DNA of 64,000 bases from Streptomyces massasporeus. GTDB taxonomy: Bacteria > Actinomycetota > Actinomycetes > Streptomycetales > Streptomycetaceae. This document shows, one piece after another, positions 1 through 9,231 of this stretch (position 1 is its first letter; each line of letters starts with the position of its first letter). The stretch is from the NCBI RefSeq assembly GCF_014648995.1, contig NZ_BMSE01000008.1, forward strand, positions 247,384-311,383, written 5' to 3'. Made by a program: the position numbers and the translations under genes. Below the pieces are notes generated by a model. The model did no database searches. It was not told the DNA's origin and was given only the letters and a program-made list of their open reading frames with translations.

Positions 1-2
1 GC

Positions 3-2429
3 GTGCGGGAACTGGACGTCGTCACCGCGCGGGGCGGGCGGCTGCGGCTCGGGCGGGACTGGGCCGGGGCACCGGACGGACTGCGAGAACTGGCCGAGGG
101 GGAACTCGCCCGGCTGCGCACCGGCTTCCCGGAGCTGCCCCGTCGCATCTCCGGTTACGCGCTGGACGCCCTGCTGCCGGAGAACGGCGCCGACGTGGCC
201 CGCTCCTTCTGCGGCTCGGAGGGCACGCTCGGCGTCCTGACGGAGGCCGTCGTACGCCTCGTCGAGGCGCCACGCGCGCGTGCGCTGGCCGTGCTGGCGT
301 ACGCCGACGAGAGCGCGGCGGCCGAGGCTGCGGCCGGGCTGCTGCCCTTCGGGCCGCTCACGGTGGAGGGCATGGCGGCGGACCTGGTGCCGTCCACGGC
401 CGAACTGCCGCGGGGCGGGGCCTGGCTGTTCGTGGAGACCGGCGGGGAGTCGGCGGGGGAGGCACGCGCGCGTGCGGAGGCGATCGTGCGGGCCGCCGAC
501 GTCCTGGACGCGCTCGTGGTCACCGACCCGGCCGGGCAGCGGGCGCTGTGGCGGATCCGGGAGGACGCGAGCGGTACGGCGACGCGCATGCCCGACGGGA
601 CCGAGGCGTGGCCGGGCTGGGAGGACTGCGCGGTGCCGCCCGCCCGGCTCGGGGCGTATCTGCGGGACTTCCGGGCGCTGATGACGGCGCACGGGCTGCG
701 CGGCACGCCGTACGGGCACTTCGGGGACGGCTGCATCCACGTCCGGATCGACTTCGACCTGCTGACGGCCCCCGGCGTCGCCCGCTTCCGCCGCTTCTCG
801 GAGGAGCTCGCGGAGCTGGTGGTGGCGCACGGCGGGTCGCTGTCCGGGGAGCACGGGGACGGGCAGGCACGGGCGGAGCTGCTGCCGAGGATGTACGGCT
901 CCGAGATGGTCGGCCTGTTCGAGCGGGTCAAGGGCGCGTGGGACCCGGACGACCTGCTCAACCCCGGGATGCTCGTCCGCCCCGCGCCCCTGGACAGCGG
1001 CCTGCGCTTTTCCGTCCTGCCCCGCGAGCCGGTCGACGTGGCCTTCGGCTACCCCTCGGACGGCGGCGACTTCTCGGCGGCGGTGCGGCGCTGCGTGGGC
1101 GTCGCCAAGTGCCGTACGACCTCGGTGTCCGGCTCGGGCGTCATGTGCCCGTCCTTCCGGGCGACCGGCGCGGAGGAGCACTCCACGCGCGGGCGGGCCC
1201 GGCTGCTGCACGAGATGCTCGCCGGTGAGGTGGTGACGGACGGCTGGCGCTCGGAGGAGGTCCGGGACGCCTTGGACCTGTGCCTGTCCTGCAAAGGCTG
1301 CCGGTCGGACTGCCCGGTCGGGGTCGACATGGCCACGTACAAGGCGGAGTTCCTGCACCAGCACTACGCGGGCCGGCGCCGGCCCGCCGCGCACCACGCC
1401 CTGGGACGGTTGCCGGTGTGGCTGCGCGCGGTGTCCCGTACGCACACGGCACGGCTGGTCAACGCGCTGTCCGCGCTACCGCCCCTGGCCCGGGCGGCGA
1501 AACGGCTGGGCGGTCTCGCGCCCGAGCGGGAGATCCCACGGCTGGCGACGCGGACGTTCAGCCGGTGGTGGGAGGGGCGCAGGGCATCCGGCTCTTCCGC
1601 GGAGGGCCCCACCGCACAGGGCGACCTGGTCGTGCTGTGGCCCGACACCTTCACCGAGCACCTCTCGCCGGGCGTGGGGCGGGCCGCCGTGCGGGTGCTG
1701 GAGGCGGCCGGGCTGCGGGTGGCGTTGCCGCCGACGCTGCGCCTGGAGAAGCCACCGGTGGGCGACGGCAGGACGGTCGCCCTCGACCCGCTGTCCCTGC
1801 TGCGCGGCCAGGGCCGGGTCTGCTGCGGGCTGACGTACGTGTCGACGGGGCAGCTGGACCGGGCCCGGGCCGTCATGCGCCGCACGCTCGACCTGATGGA
1901 ACCGGTCCTGGAGACCGACGCCCCGGTCGTCGTCCTGGAGCCGAGCTGCGCCGCCGCCCTGCGCACGGACGTACCCGAGCTGCTGCACGACGACCCGCGC
2001 GCGGCCCGGCTCTCCGCGAAGGTCCTCACCTTCGCGGAGACGCTGGAGCGCCACGCACCCGGCTGGACACCGCCGCGCGTCGACCGCCCGGTGACCGGGC
2101 AGACCCACTGCCACCAGCACGCGGTGCTCGGCGACGCCGCAGACCGCCGGCTGCGGGACGCGGCCCTGCTCACCGGCGAACTGAGCGGCGGCTGCTGCGG
2201 CCTCGCGGGGAACTTCGGCTTCGAGAGGGGCCACTACGAGGTGTCCGCCGCATGCGCGGAGGAGCAGCTCCTGCCCTCCGTACGGGACGCCCCGGACGGC
2301 ACGGTGGTCCTGGCGGACGGCTATTCCTGCCGCACCCAACTGGAGCAGCTGGCGGGCGTGCGGGGCAGGCACCTGGCGGAGGTGCTGGCCGAGGCCCTGG
2401 ACGGGGACCCCGGGCACGACGGGACGTGA
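3..2429 (+). CDS. FAD-linked oxidase fused to iron-sulfur oxidoreductase (5' end outside window)
   Basis: A GlcD/D-lactate-dehydrogenase-type flavin domain fused to a GlcF-like iron-sulfur module; such fusions oxidise 2-hydroxy acids and pass electrons to the respiratory chain. The visible part opens inside the FAD-binding (PCMH) domain, so the true start lies upstream of the window and the GTG at position 3 is only the first in-frame codon. Seen: FAD-oxidase C-terminal motifs GHFGDGCIH (about residue 237) and SGEHGDGQAR (about 281); a cysteine motif near 370 ending MCPS; a ferredoxin-type CLSCKGCRSDCP at about 427; two CCG-type motifs, VCCGLTY (about 607) and GGCCGLAGN (about 731). The substrate cannot be read from sequence. 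It ends about 120 bp before the FemX-like gene, with no obvious shared operon. Confidence 0.85.
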   Translation: MRELDVVTARGGRLRLGRDWAGAPDGLRELAEGELARLRTGFPELPRRISGYALDALLPENGADVARSFCGSEGTLGVLTEAVVRLVEAPRARALAVLAYADESAAAEAAAGLLPFGPLTVEGMAADLVPSTAELPRGGAWLFVETGGESAGEARARAEAIVRAADVLDALVVTDPAGQRALWRIREDASGTATRMPDGTEAWPGWEDCAVPPARLGAYLRDFRALMTAHGLRGTPYGHFGDGCIHVRIDFDLLTAPGVARFRRFSEELAELVVAHGGSLSGEHGDGQARAELLPRMYGSEMVGLFERVKGAWDPDDLLNPGMLVRPAPLDSGLRFSVLPREPVDVAFGYPSDGGDFSAAVRRCVGVAKCRTTSVSGSGVMCPSFRATGAEEHSTRGRARLLHEMLAGEVVTDGWRSEEVRDALDLCLSCKGCRSDCPVGVDMATYKAEFLHQHYAGRRRPAAHHALGRLPVWLRAVSRTHTARLVNALSALPPLARAAKRLGGLAPEREIPRLATRTFSRWWEGRRASGSSAEGPTAQGDLVVLWPDTFTEHLSPGVGRAAVRVLEAAGLRVALPPTLRLEKPPVGDGRTVALDPLSLLRGQGRVCCGLTYVSTGQLDRARAVMRRTLDLMEPVLETDAPVVVLEPSCAAALRTDVPELLHDDPRAARLSAKVLTFAETLERHAPGWTPPRVDRPVTGQTHCHQHAVLGDAADRRLRDAALLTGELSGGCCGLAGNFGFERGHYEVSAACAEEQLLPSVRDAPDGTVVLADGYSCRTQLEQLAGVRGRHLAEVLAEALDGDPGHDGT

Positions 2430-2550
2430 GGCGTTCGGGCCACGGGACGGGCGGATCCGAGTGTCTGAGCCGGGTGAGGGACGTGGCCGCTCCTAGGCTC
2501 GCGGCACCAGTCTCCGCCCGCCGAGGGCCGCTGCTCGAAGGAGCCCGCGC

Positions 2551-3687
2551 ATGAGCGTCCGCGTCCAGCCGATCACCCGTGACGAGCACCTCGCGTTCGT
2601 CACGGCCCGCCCCTCCGCCAGCCACACCCAGGTCCCCTCCTGGGGCGAGGTGAAGCCCGACTGGCAGGCGGAGAGCCTCGGCTGGTTCGACGACGCCGGG
2701 CAGCTCGTCGGCGCCGGACTGGTGCTGCTGCGCCCCCTGCCCGGCCCCCGGGTGCCCGGGCTGCCGCGCTACCTCGCGTACCTGCCCGAGGGCCCGCTCC
2801 TCGACTGGCACAAGCCCGGCCTCGACCGCCTGCTGGAGCCGATGCTCGCGCACCTGAGACGACGCGGCGCCTTCGCCGTGCGGATGGGCCCGCCGGTCGT
2901 GGTGCGCCGCTGGAGCGCGGACGCGGTCAAGGCGGCGATCGCCGACCCGGCCGCCCGGCGACTGCGCGACGTGAAGGCGACGTCGTACGAACCGCGCGCC
3001 GGCCAGGTCGCGGACGGTCTGCGCCGCATGGGCTGGCGGCAGTCCGAGGCCTCCGGCGAGGACGGCTTCGCCGCGGGCCAGCCCCGGTACGTCTTCCAGG
3101 TGCCGTTCGCGGGCCGGTCGCTGGAGGACGTCCACAACGGCCTGAACCAGCAGTGGCGCCGCAACATCAAGAAGGCGGAGAAGGCCGGGGTGAAGGTCGT
3201 GCGCGGCGACCTGGAGGACCTGCCGGCCTTCCACGAGCTGTACTGCGAGACCGCCGAACGGGACCGGTTCATCCCCCGCCCACTGCCGTACTTCCAGCGC
3301 ATGTGGAGCGCGCTCACGGCCGAACACCCCGACCGGATGCGGCTCTACCTCGCCTACCACGACGGCGAGGTGCTCGCCGCGGCCACCATGCTGACCGTCG
3401 GCGACCACGTCTGGTACTCCTACGGCGCCTCCACCGCCCGCCGCCGCGAGGTCCAGCCGAGCAGCGCCGTGCAGTGGCGCATGATGACCGACGCGCACGA
3501 ACTCGGCGCCGCCGTCTACGACCTGCGCGGCATCACCGACACCCTGGAGGAGTCCAGTCACCTGCTGGGCCTGCTCCGCTTCAAGGTGGGTACCGGCGGC
3601 GAGGCCGTGGAGTACCTCGGCGAGTGGGACTACCCGCTCAACCGGCTGCTCCACAAGGCGTTCCAGCTCTACCTCGCCCGGCGCTGA
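2551..3687 (+). CDS. FemX/FemAB-like aminoacyl (glycyl) transferase
   Basis: Protein of 378 aa matching the FemABX family, which adds amino acids from aminoacyl-tRNA to the peptidoglycan stem peptide; in Streptomyces, FemX-type proteins add the single bridging glycine to lipid II. Two GNAT-like folds are expected: an N-terminal part (about 1-160) and a conserved C-terminal core with QQWRRNIKKAEKAGV (about 198-212), a following LYCETAERDRF segment, and the late TDTLEESSHLLGLLRFK block typical of the family. Cytoplasmic, acting at the membrane on lipid-linked precursor. The ATG is preceded by a GAAGGAG-like Shine-Dalgarno. It is monocistronic by spacing. Family assignment is firm; the exact amino acid transferred is inferred. 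Confidence 0.85.
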   Translation: MSVRVQPITRDEHLAFVTARPSASHTQVPSWGEVKPDWQAESLGWFDDAGQLVGAGLVLLRPLPGPRVPGLPRYLAYLPEGPLLDWHKPGLDRLLEPMLAHLRRRGAFAVRMGPPVVVRRWSADAVKAAIADPAARRLRDVKATSYEPRAGQVADGLRRMGWRQSEASGEDGFAAGQPRYVFQVPFAGRSLEDVHNGLNQQWRRNIKKAEKAGVKVVRGDLEDLPAFHELYCETAERDRFIPRPLPYFQRMWSALTAEHPDRMRLYLAYHDGEVLAAATMLTVGDHVWYSYGASTARRREVQPSSAVQWRMMTDAHELGAAVYDLRGITDTLEESSHLLGLLRFKVGTGGEAVEYLGEWDYPLNRLLHKAFQLYLARR

Positions 3688-3780
3688 GAAGGGCACCCGG
3701 CGGGCTCCGGCGTCTCACCGACCAAGACAGCGGCAAAATGGCTTCACGCACCTGACCGAGTCCATTACTCTGGACTGGCA

Positions 3781-3822
3781 AGTGCATCGGGGTGTACGCG
3801 GAGTGCAGGCCGGTGTACACAC
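3781..3822 (+). promoter_or_regulatory. two 21-bp direct repeats upstream of the EamA exporter
   Basis: Two head-to-tail 21-bp units (3781-3801 and 3802-3822) share AGTGCA and GGTGTAC in the same register, so each GTGTAC recurs exactly 21 bp later, two helical turns. The array ends 36 bp before the EamA start. Direct repeats at this spacing are typical of MocR/GntR-type operators, and EamA exporters are often controlled by MocR proteins, but no such regulator gene is in the window. The regulatory role is inferred. Confidence 0.45.
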
Positions 3823-3858
3823 AGCCCGCACCCGGAGCCGACGAGCACAGGACCGCCC

Positions 3859-4815
3859 GTGACCACCCCCGCCAGCACCACGCCCCAGTCAGCGACAGCC
3901 ACCGCGCCCTCCCCGGCGGGTGGTCCCGGCCGTCTCGGATCCCTCGGGCCCGTGGGCCTGGTGCTCGCGGGCGGGATCTCCGTGCAGTTCGGCGGCGCCT
4001 TGGCCGTGACGCTGATGCCCAGGGCGGGCGCCCTCGGGGTGGTCGCCCTGCGCCTGCTGGTCGCGGCCGTCGTGCTGCTCCTGGTCTGCCGCCCGCGCCT
4101 GCGCGGCCACTCGCGCACCGACTGGGGCACGGTCGTCGTCTTCGGCATCACCATGGCCGCGATGAACGGCCTCTTCTACCAGGCCGTCGCGCGCATCCCA
4201 CTGGGCCCCGCGGTCACGCTCGAGGTGCTCGGCCCGCTCGCCCTCTCGGTCTTCGCCTCCCGCCGCGCGATCAACCTCGTCTGGGCGGCGCTCGCTCTCG
4301 CCGGGGTGTTCCTCCTCGGCGGGGGAGGCTTCAGCGGGCTCGACCCCACAGGAGCGGCCTTCGCCCTGGGCGCGGGCGCCATGTGGGCTGCCTACATCGT
4401 CTTCAGCGCCCGTACGGGCCGCCGCTTCCCGCAGGCGGACGGGCTGGCCCTGGCCATGGCCGTCGGGGCGGTGCTGTTCCTGCCCCTGGGCATCGCCGAG
4501 TCGGGGACGAAGCTGCTCGACCCGGTGACGCTGGGCCTGGGCGCGGCGGTCGCCCTGCTCTCCTCCGTGCTGCCCTACACCCTCGAACTCCTCGCCCTGC
4601 GCCGCCTGCCCGCCTCCACCTTCGCGATCCTGATGAGCCTCGAACCGGCCATCGCCGCGACGGCCGGCTTCCTCATCCTCGACCAGGCACTCAGCACCGC
4701 CGAGGCCGCCGCGATCGCCCTCGTCGTCGCGGCGAGCATGGGCGCGGTGCGCACCCAGGTGGGCCGCGGCCGCAAGAAGCGGGCGGCGCTGGAGAGCACG
4801 GGCCTGGAGGGCTGA
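3859..4815 (+). CDS. EamA/DMT-family exporter
   Basis: Protein of 318 aa with about ten hydrophobic helices in two EamA repeats, the size of RhtA-type threonine/homoserine or metabolite exporters of the inner membrane. The first repeat begins around GLVLAGGISVQFGGALAV and the second around AFALGAGAMWAAYIVFSA; the conserved SLEPAIAATAGFLIL near residue 258 is a hallmark of EamA proteins. GTG start. Upstream are the direct repeats at 3781-3822, suggesting dedicated regulation. The substrate is unknown; amino-acid export is the usual family role. Confidence 0.85.
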   Translation: MTTPASTTPQSATATAPSPAGGPGRLGSLGPVGLVLAGGISVQFGGALAVTLMPRAGALGVVALRLLVAAVVLLLVCRPRLRGHSRTDWGTVVVFGITMAAMNGLFYQAVARIPLGPAVTLEVLGPLALSVFASRRAINLVWAALALAGVFLLGGGGFSGLDPTGAAFALGAGAMWAAYIVFSARTGRRFPQADGLALAMAVGAVLFLPLGIAESGTKLLDPVTLGLGAAVALLSSVLPYTLELLALRRLPASTFAILMSLEPAIAATAGFLILDQALSTAEAAAIALVVAASMGAVRTQVGRGRKKRAALESTGLEG

Positions 4816-4845
4816 GCGGCCGGGTGGGAAGCGGCCGCTGTCCTT

Positions 4846-4905
4846 CCCGGCGAGGGAAGCGGTCCTCGTTCGGCCCGGCGAGGGAAGTGCCCTTGTTCGG
4901 CCCGG
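4846..4905. repeat. short tandem repeat, 27-28 bp period
   Basis: The 14-mer CCCGGCGAGGGAAG occurs at 4846-4859 and again at 4874-4887, and a third partial copy (CCCGG) starts at 4901, each followed by a related TTCGGCC stretch. It fills the gap between the exporter and the DinB gene. No function is evident. Confidence 0.5.
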
Positions 4906-4939
4906 CCCCGTTGTCAGTGCCGGGTGCCAGACTGCCCGC

Positions 4940-5542
4940 ATGACCGCACCGGACCCCAAGGCCGACCTCCTCCGCTACCTCCAGGACGCTCGTGACGCCC
5001 TGCTGTGGAAGCTCGAAGGGCTCTCCGAGTACGACATCCGGCGCCCCCTGACACCGACCGGCACCAATCTGCTGGGGCTGGTCAAGCACGCCGCGGGAGT
5101 GGAGCTCGGATACTTCGGCGACACCTTCGGCCGGCCGTACTTCGACCAGAACCCACCGCCCTGGTGGTACACGCAGGACGCCGACGACAACGCCGACATG
5201 TGGGCCACCCCCGACGAGTCGCGCGAGGACATCGCCGGGCTCTACCGCCGGGCGTGGGAGCACGCGAACGGCACGATCGCGGCGTTGCCGCTGGACGCGA
5301 CCGGTCGCGTGCCCTGGTGGCCCGAGGAGCGCCGGGAGACCACGCTGCACCACCTCCTGGTGCGCGTGATCGCCGACACCAGCCGGCACGCGGGCCACGC
5401 CGACATCGTGCGCGAACTCATCGACGGGTCGGTGGGCCTGACGCAGGGCAAGGACAGCATGCCCCCGGGCGACCGGGCCATGTGGGAGGCCCATCGGCAG
5501 CGGCTGGAGGAGGCGGCGCGAGAGGCGGACAAGGCCGTCTGA
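4940..5542 (+). CDS. DinB-family protein (DUF664-like)
   Basis: Protein of 200 aa with the DinB four-helix-bundle signature of actinobacteria: an N-terminal LWKLEGLSEYDIRRPLTPTG block, then a conserved first metal-ligand His in LVKHAAGVELGYFGD (about residue 50), and a late HAGHADIVRELIDG segment (about 154-167) supplying the other two His ligands. Members are related to mycothiol-dependent enzymes and bacillithiol transferases; most in Streptomyces are uncharacterised. Start ATG at 4940. It stands alone between the EamA gene and the oppositely oriented membrane protein. Specific function unknown. Confidence 0.85.
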   Translation: MTAPDPKADLLRYLQDARDALLWKLEGLSEYDIRRPLTPTGTNLLGLVKHAAGVELGYFGDTFGRPYFDQNPPPWWYTQDADDNADMWATPDESREDIAGLYRRAWEHANGTIAALPLDATGRVPWWPEERRETTLHHLLVRVIADTSRHAGHADIVRELIDGSVGLTQGKDSMPPGDRAMWEAHRQRLEEAAREADKAV

Positions 5543-5605
5543 ACGCGCCGCGGCGGTCGGGCCCGTGGCAGCGGCGGAAGCCGGGGCCCGTCGGCCGGGG
5601 AGGCG

Positions 5606-6577
5606 CTAACGCACCAGCATCCCGCGCACGCTGACGCCGTAGTGCGCCCGCAGCCGCCGCAGCTCCCACAGCCCCACCGCGGTCACCGACAGCGGTGCCC
5701 CGAGCATGAACACCGCCCGCACCGGCCCCGGCACACCCGCGTACGCCCCGGTGAACAGGTCGATCAGCGTCATCTCCCACACCAGTGTCATGGCGAGCAG
5801 CGGCGGCATGGTCTGGTGGATGTCGGCCGTGCGGAACACATGCAGCAGCGCCAGGCCGACGCCCCAGGCGATGAACGGCAGCACCCACACCAGGACGAGC
5901 ACGACGACCACCCAGGTGACCACCGTCATCGCCGGGTTGGTGGCGAACCGCCCCTCGACGAAGCCGGTGAGGACCATCAGCGGGAACACGAAGACCGCGG
6001 CGATCAGGGCCACCATCGCACCGAACGGCTTCGCGGCCCGGCGCAGCAGGTCCCGCCGGGCCGACGGTGCGGTCAGCGCCAGCAGGACGCCCACGACCAC
6101 CGGGAACGTCACCGACAGCACCAGCACGCTGTGCCACGACTGGTCGAGACGATCGTCGGCGACGTCCCGCAGGGAACTGCTGACCTTGTAGCTCACCGAC
6201 ACCCACACCACCGCGGCCAGTCCCACCAGCGTGCGGATCTTCTGCATGCGGGCGACGAACGCGTCCTCGACGAGGTCCGGCCGGGACGGCCTGAACACCC
6301 GGCGCGCGGTGTGGATGGGCCCGATCCGCCGCCGCAGCCGCGCGACGGGGCCGGGCGGCGGCGGGGGCACCGGGTGGGGCATGTAGGGGTGGGGCACATG
6401 GGGCGGATGGCCACCCCCGGGCGGCGGCACCTGGGGCGGATACCCACCGGGCGGATACCCGCCTCCCGGCGGCGCGTACGGCCCGGGCGAGGGCGGATAG
6501 GGCCCTGGCTGCGGCGGATACGGCTGCGGACCGTTCGGGCCGTGCGGCGGCTGCCCGCCCGGGTTCCAGGTGCTCAT
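5606..6577 (-). CDS. proline-rich multi-pass membrane protein
   Basis: A 323-aa protein of unknown function. Residues 1 to about 78 are a cytoplasmic-looking Pro/Gly/Tyr-rich tail with PPGGGYPPGGYPP-like repeats, followed by a basic stretch and about six hydrophobic helices (first around VGLAAVVWVSVSYKV, later ones around MVALIAAVFVFPLMVLTGF and TVVTWVVVVLVLVWVLPF). No catalytic motif is visible. Such Pro-rich heads on integral membrane proteins are common in Streptomyces and may mediate protein-protein contacts. It is divergent from the 6.8-16.8 kb catabolic operon, sharing a 195-bp promoter region. Confidence 0.8.
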   Translation of the reverse strand: MSTWNPGGQPPHGPNGPQPYPPQPGPYPPSPGPYAPPGGGYPPGGYPPQVPPPGGGHPPHVPHPYMPHPVPPPPPGPVARLRRRIGPIHTARRVFRPSRPDLVEDAFVARMQKIRTLVGLAAVVWVSVSYKVSSSLRDVADDRLDQSWHSVLVLSVTFPVVVGVLLALTAPSARRDLLRRAAKPFGAMVALIAAVFVFPLMVLTGFVEGRFATNPAMTVVTWVVVVLVLVWVLPFIAWGVGLALLHVFRTADIHQTMPPLLAMTLVWEMTLIDLFTGAYAGVPGPVRAVFMLGAPLSVTAVGLWELRRLRAHYGVSVRGMLVR

Positions 6578-6645
6578 TCTTGTGTCTCCCCCGACGCGTG
6601 ACCAATGGAACGAGCGGCGAGCCAGAGTGTATTGATCTCGCCGCC

Positions 6646-6693
6646 GAAGAGCACGCTTCCGGCCACCGCAACAGTTTCATGCAAGCACGCTTG
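6646..6693. promoter_or_regulatory. candidate TetR operators before the acyl-CoA operon
   Basis: A nearly symmetrical element, CAAGCACGCTTG (6682-6693), and a related one with AAGAGCACGCTT inside 6646-6660 lie in the gap between the divergent membrane protein and the operon that ends in a TetR-family gene. The shared core is GCACGCTT. Autoregulation by the operon's own TetR protein is the simplest inference; no binding evidence is available. Confidence 0.4.
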
Positions 6694-6772
6694 ATTGTTT
6701 CCGGTGCCGCTGCCATGCTCCTCAGCACCCCGCACCACCCCGCACACCGTCGTGCCCCGAGGGGAGCGCCCC

Positions 6773-7567
6773 GTGTCCGATCCGACGTCCGTGATCGACG
6801 ATCTGCGTGAGGAGAGCGAGGAACTCGACCGCCTCGTGGCCGGGTTGCCCCCGCGGCGCTGGTCGCTCGCGACCCCCGCGCCCGGCTGGACCGTGGCCCA
6901 CCAGATCGCCCATCTCGCCTGGACGGACCGCTCGGCCCTGCTCGCCGTCACGGACCCCGACGGCTTCCACGCCCTGGTCGAGAAGGCCCTCGCCGCGCCC
7001 GGCTCCTTCGTGGACGAGGGCGCCGAGGAGGGCGCGCAACTCCCGCCCGGCGAGCTGCTCGCCCGGTGGCGCGGCGGCCGCGCCGCACTGGAGGAGGCTC
7101 TGCGGGCCGCCCCGCCCGGGGCGCGCTTCCCCTGGTACGGCCCGCCCATGTCGGCCCCCTCCATGGCGACGGCCCGGCTGATGGAGACCTGGGCCCACGG
7201 GCAGGACGTGGCCGACGCCCTGGGTGTGGTGAGCCCACCCAGCGACCGGCTGCGGCATGTGGCCTGGCTCGGGGTACGGACCCGTGACTTCGCCTTCGGC
7301 GTGCACGGCCTCACCCCGCCCGCCGACCCCTTCCGCGTCGAACTGCGCGCCCCCTCCGGCGACCTGTGGACGTACGGCCCCGAGGACGCCGCGCAGCGCC
7401 TCACCGGGACCGCCCTCGACTTCTGCCTGCTGGTCACCCAGCGCGCCCACCGCACCGACCTCGCGCTGCGCGCCGACGGCCCCGACGCCGACCGCTGGCT
7501 GGACATCGCGCAGGCCTTCGCCGGGCCGCCGGGCGGCGGACGCCCGCCGAAGGAGTCCGCCTCGTGA
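6773..7567 (+). CDS. TIGR03084-family (maleylpyruvate-isomerase-like) metal-binding protein
   Basis: Protein of 264 aa of the mycothiol-dependent maleylpyruvate isomerase/DinB superfamily, TIGR03084 type. Seen: WTVAHQIAHLAWTDRSALLAV with the first metal His near residue 44, and the TARLMETWAHGQDVADALGV block carrying the second HxxD-type ligand set. The GTG at 6773 is chosen because it follows a purine-rich AGGGGAG and begins with the usual family N-terminus; an upstream in-frame ATG at 6695 would add 26 unlikely residues. It is the first gene of the operon and overlaps the next by 4 bp (GTGA). Function unassigned; its constant linkage with AtuA-like and carboxylase genes suggests a role in acyl-CoA catabolism. 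Confidence 0.85.
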   Translation: MSDPTSVIDDLREESEELDRLVAGLPPRRWSLATPAPGWTVAHQIAHLAWTDRSALLAVTDPDGFHALVEKALAAPGSFVDEGAEEGAQLPPGELLARWRGGRAALEEALRAAPPGARFPWYGPPMSAPSMATARLMETWAHGQDVADALGVVSPPSDRLRHVAWLGVRTRDFAFGVHGLTPPADPFRVELRAPSGDLWTYGPEDAAQRLTGTALDFCLLVTQRAHRTDLALRADGPDADRWLDIAQAFAGPPGGGRPPKESAS

Positions 7568-9231
7568 CCCTGCGCATAGGCAACGCCTCCGGCTTCTACG
7601 GCGACCGCTTCGACGCGATGCGCGAGATGCTCACCGGCGGCGAACTCGACGTCCTCACCGGCGACTACCTCGCCGAACTGACCATGCTGATCCTCGGCCG
7701 GGACCGCCTGAAGGACCCCGCCGCCGGATACGCCCGCACCTTCCTGCGGCAGTTGGAGGAGTGCCTCGGGCTCGCGCACGAGCGGGGCGTCAGGATCGTC
7801 ACCAACGCGGGCGGGCTCAACCCGGCCGGACTCGCGGACGCCGTACGGCGGTTGGCCGACCGGCTGGGCATTCCCGTACGTGTCGCCCATGTGGCGGGCG
7901 ACGACCTCACCGCCGCCCACCCGGGCTCCCTCGCCGCCCACGCCTACCTCGGCGGCTTCGGCATCACGCAGTGCCTGCGGGCGGGCGCCGACGTCGTCGT
8001 CACCGGGCGGGTGACGGACGCGGCCCTGGTCACCGGGCCCGCCGCCGCACACTTCGGGTGGAGCGAAACGGAGTACGACCGGCTCGCGGGCGCCGTGGTC
8101 GCCGGGCACGTCCTGGAGTGCGGGGCACAGGCCACCGGCGGCAACTACGCCTTCTTCCGGGACGGCGACGCCCGCCGCCCCGGCTTCCCGCTCGCCGAGC
8201 TGCACGAGGACGGCGGCTGCGTCATCACCAAGCACCCCGGCACCGGCGGCTTCGTCGACGTCGGCACGGTCACCGCGCAGCTGCTGTACGAGACGGCGGG
8301 TGCCCGGTACGCGGGGCCGGACGTCACCGCCCGGCTGGACACCGTACGGCTGAGCCAGGACGGGCCCGACCGGGTGCGGATCGAGGGCGTGCGCGGGGAG
8401 GCGCCGCCGCCCACCCTCAAGGTCGGGCTCAACCGGCTCGGCGGCTTCCGCAACGAGGTCGTCTTCGTGCTCACCGGGCTCGACATCGAGGCCAAGGCCG
8501 CCCTGGTGCGGGACCAGCTGGAACCGGCCCTCGGCAAGGTCGCCGACGTGCGCTGGGAGCTGGCCCGCACCGACCGCTCCGACGCCCCGACCGAGGAGAC
8601 GGCGAGCGCGTTGCTGCGGCTCGTCGTACGGGACCCCGACCAGGGGGCCGTCGGGCGGGCGCTGAGCGGGGCGGCCGTGGAGCTGGCGCTGGCCAGTTAC
8701 CCCGGCTTCCATGTGCTGGCCCCACCCGGAAAGGGCTCGCCCTATGGGGTGTTCGAGGATGTGTACGTCCCCCATGGTTCCGCCGACCATGTGGCCGTCC
8801 TCCACGACGGGCGCCGGATCCCCGTGCCACCGGCCCACGACACGGCCGTACTCGACGCGGTGCCGCAGCCGTCCCTGCCTCAGCCGCCGGAGCCCGGGCC
8901 CACCCGTCGCGCCCCTCTCGGGCTCGTCGCGGGAGCCCGCAGCGGGGACAAGGGCGGCAACGCCAACGTCGGGGTGTGGGCGCGCACGGACGACGCCTGG
9001 CGGTGGCTCGCGCACGAGCTGACCGCCGACCGGTTCCGGGAGCTCATCCCCGAAAGCCGCGAACTGACCGTCGTACGGCACGTGCTGCCGAACCTGCGCG
9101 CCCTCAACTTCGTCGTCGAGGGGATCCTCGGCGCCGGCGTCGCCGCGCAACACCGCTTCGATCCGCAGGCCAAGGCCCTCGGCGAATGGCTGCGCTCCCG
9201 CCACCTGGAGATACCGGAGGCCCTCCTGTGA
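7564..9231 (+). CDS. AtuA-like protein (DUF1446 family)
   Basis: Protein of 555 aa of the acyclic-terpene-utilisation AtuA family (DUF1446). Seen: the N-terminal IGNASGFYGDRFDAM, then NAGGLNPAGLAD (about residue 80), TGRVTDAALVTGPAA (about 142-156) and HPGTGGFVDVGTVTAQLLYE. The C-terminal AtuA domain has GARSGDKGGNANVGVWAR (about 457-474). Homologues are encoded with geranyl-CoA or related carboxylases and are needed for growth on citronellol in Pseudomonas, but the reaction is not established. The GTG start overlaps the previous stop by 4 bp and the gene overlaps the carboxylase beta subunit by 4 bp, indicating translational coupling. Confidence 0.88.
   Translation: MTLRIGNASGFYGDRFDAMREMLTGGELDVLTGDYLAELTMLILGRDRLKDPAAGYARTFLRQLEECLGLAHERGVRIVTNAGGLNPAGLADAVRRLADRLGIPVRVAHVAGDDLTAAHPGSLAAHAYLGGFGITQCLRAGADVVVTGRVTDAALVTGPAAAHFGWSETEYDRLAGAVVAGHVLECGAQATGGNYAFFRDGDARRPGFPLAELHEDGGCVITKHPGTGGFVDVGTVTAQLLYETAGARYAGPDVTARLDTVRLSQDGPDRVRIEGVRGEAPPPTLKVGLNRLGGFRNEVVFVLTGLDIEAKAALVRDQLEPALGKVADVRWELARTDRSDAPTEETASALLRLVVRDPDQGAVGRALSGAAVELALASYPGFHVLAPPGKGSPYGVFEDVYVPHGSADHVAVLHDGRRIPVPPAHDTAVLDAVPQPSLPQPPEPGPTRRAPLGLVAGARSGDKGGNANVGVWARTDDAWRWLAHELTADRFRELIPESRELTVVRHVLPNLRALNFVVEGILGAGVAAQHRFDPQAKALGEWLRSRHLEIPEALL

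Noticed and set aside
1..2429. Pseudogene or truncated gene call for the FAD/Fe-S fusion
   Set aside because: The missing N-terminus is due to the window edge; the frame is open and all downstream motifs are intact.
6682..6693. KstR2-type operator at CAAGCACGCTTG
   Set aside because: KstR2 sites are CAAG-N2-CTTG; here the arms are four bases apart, so it fits the local TetR protein better.
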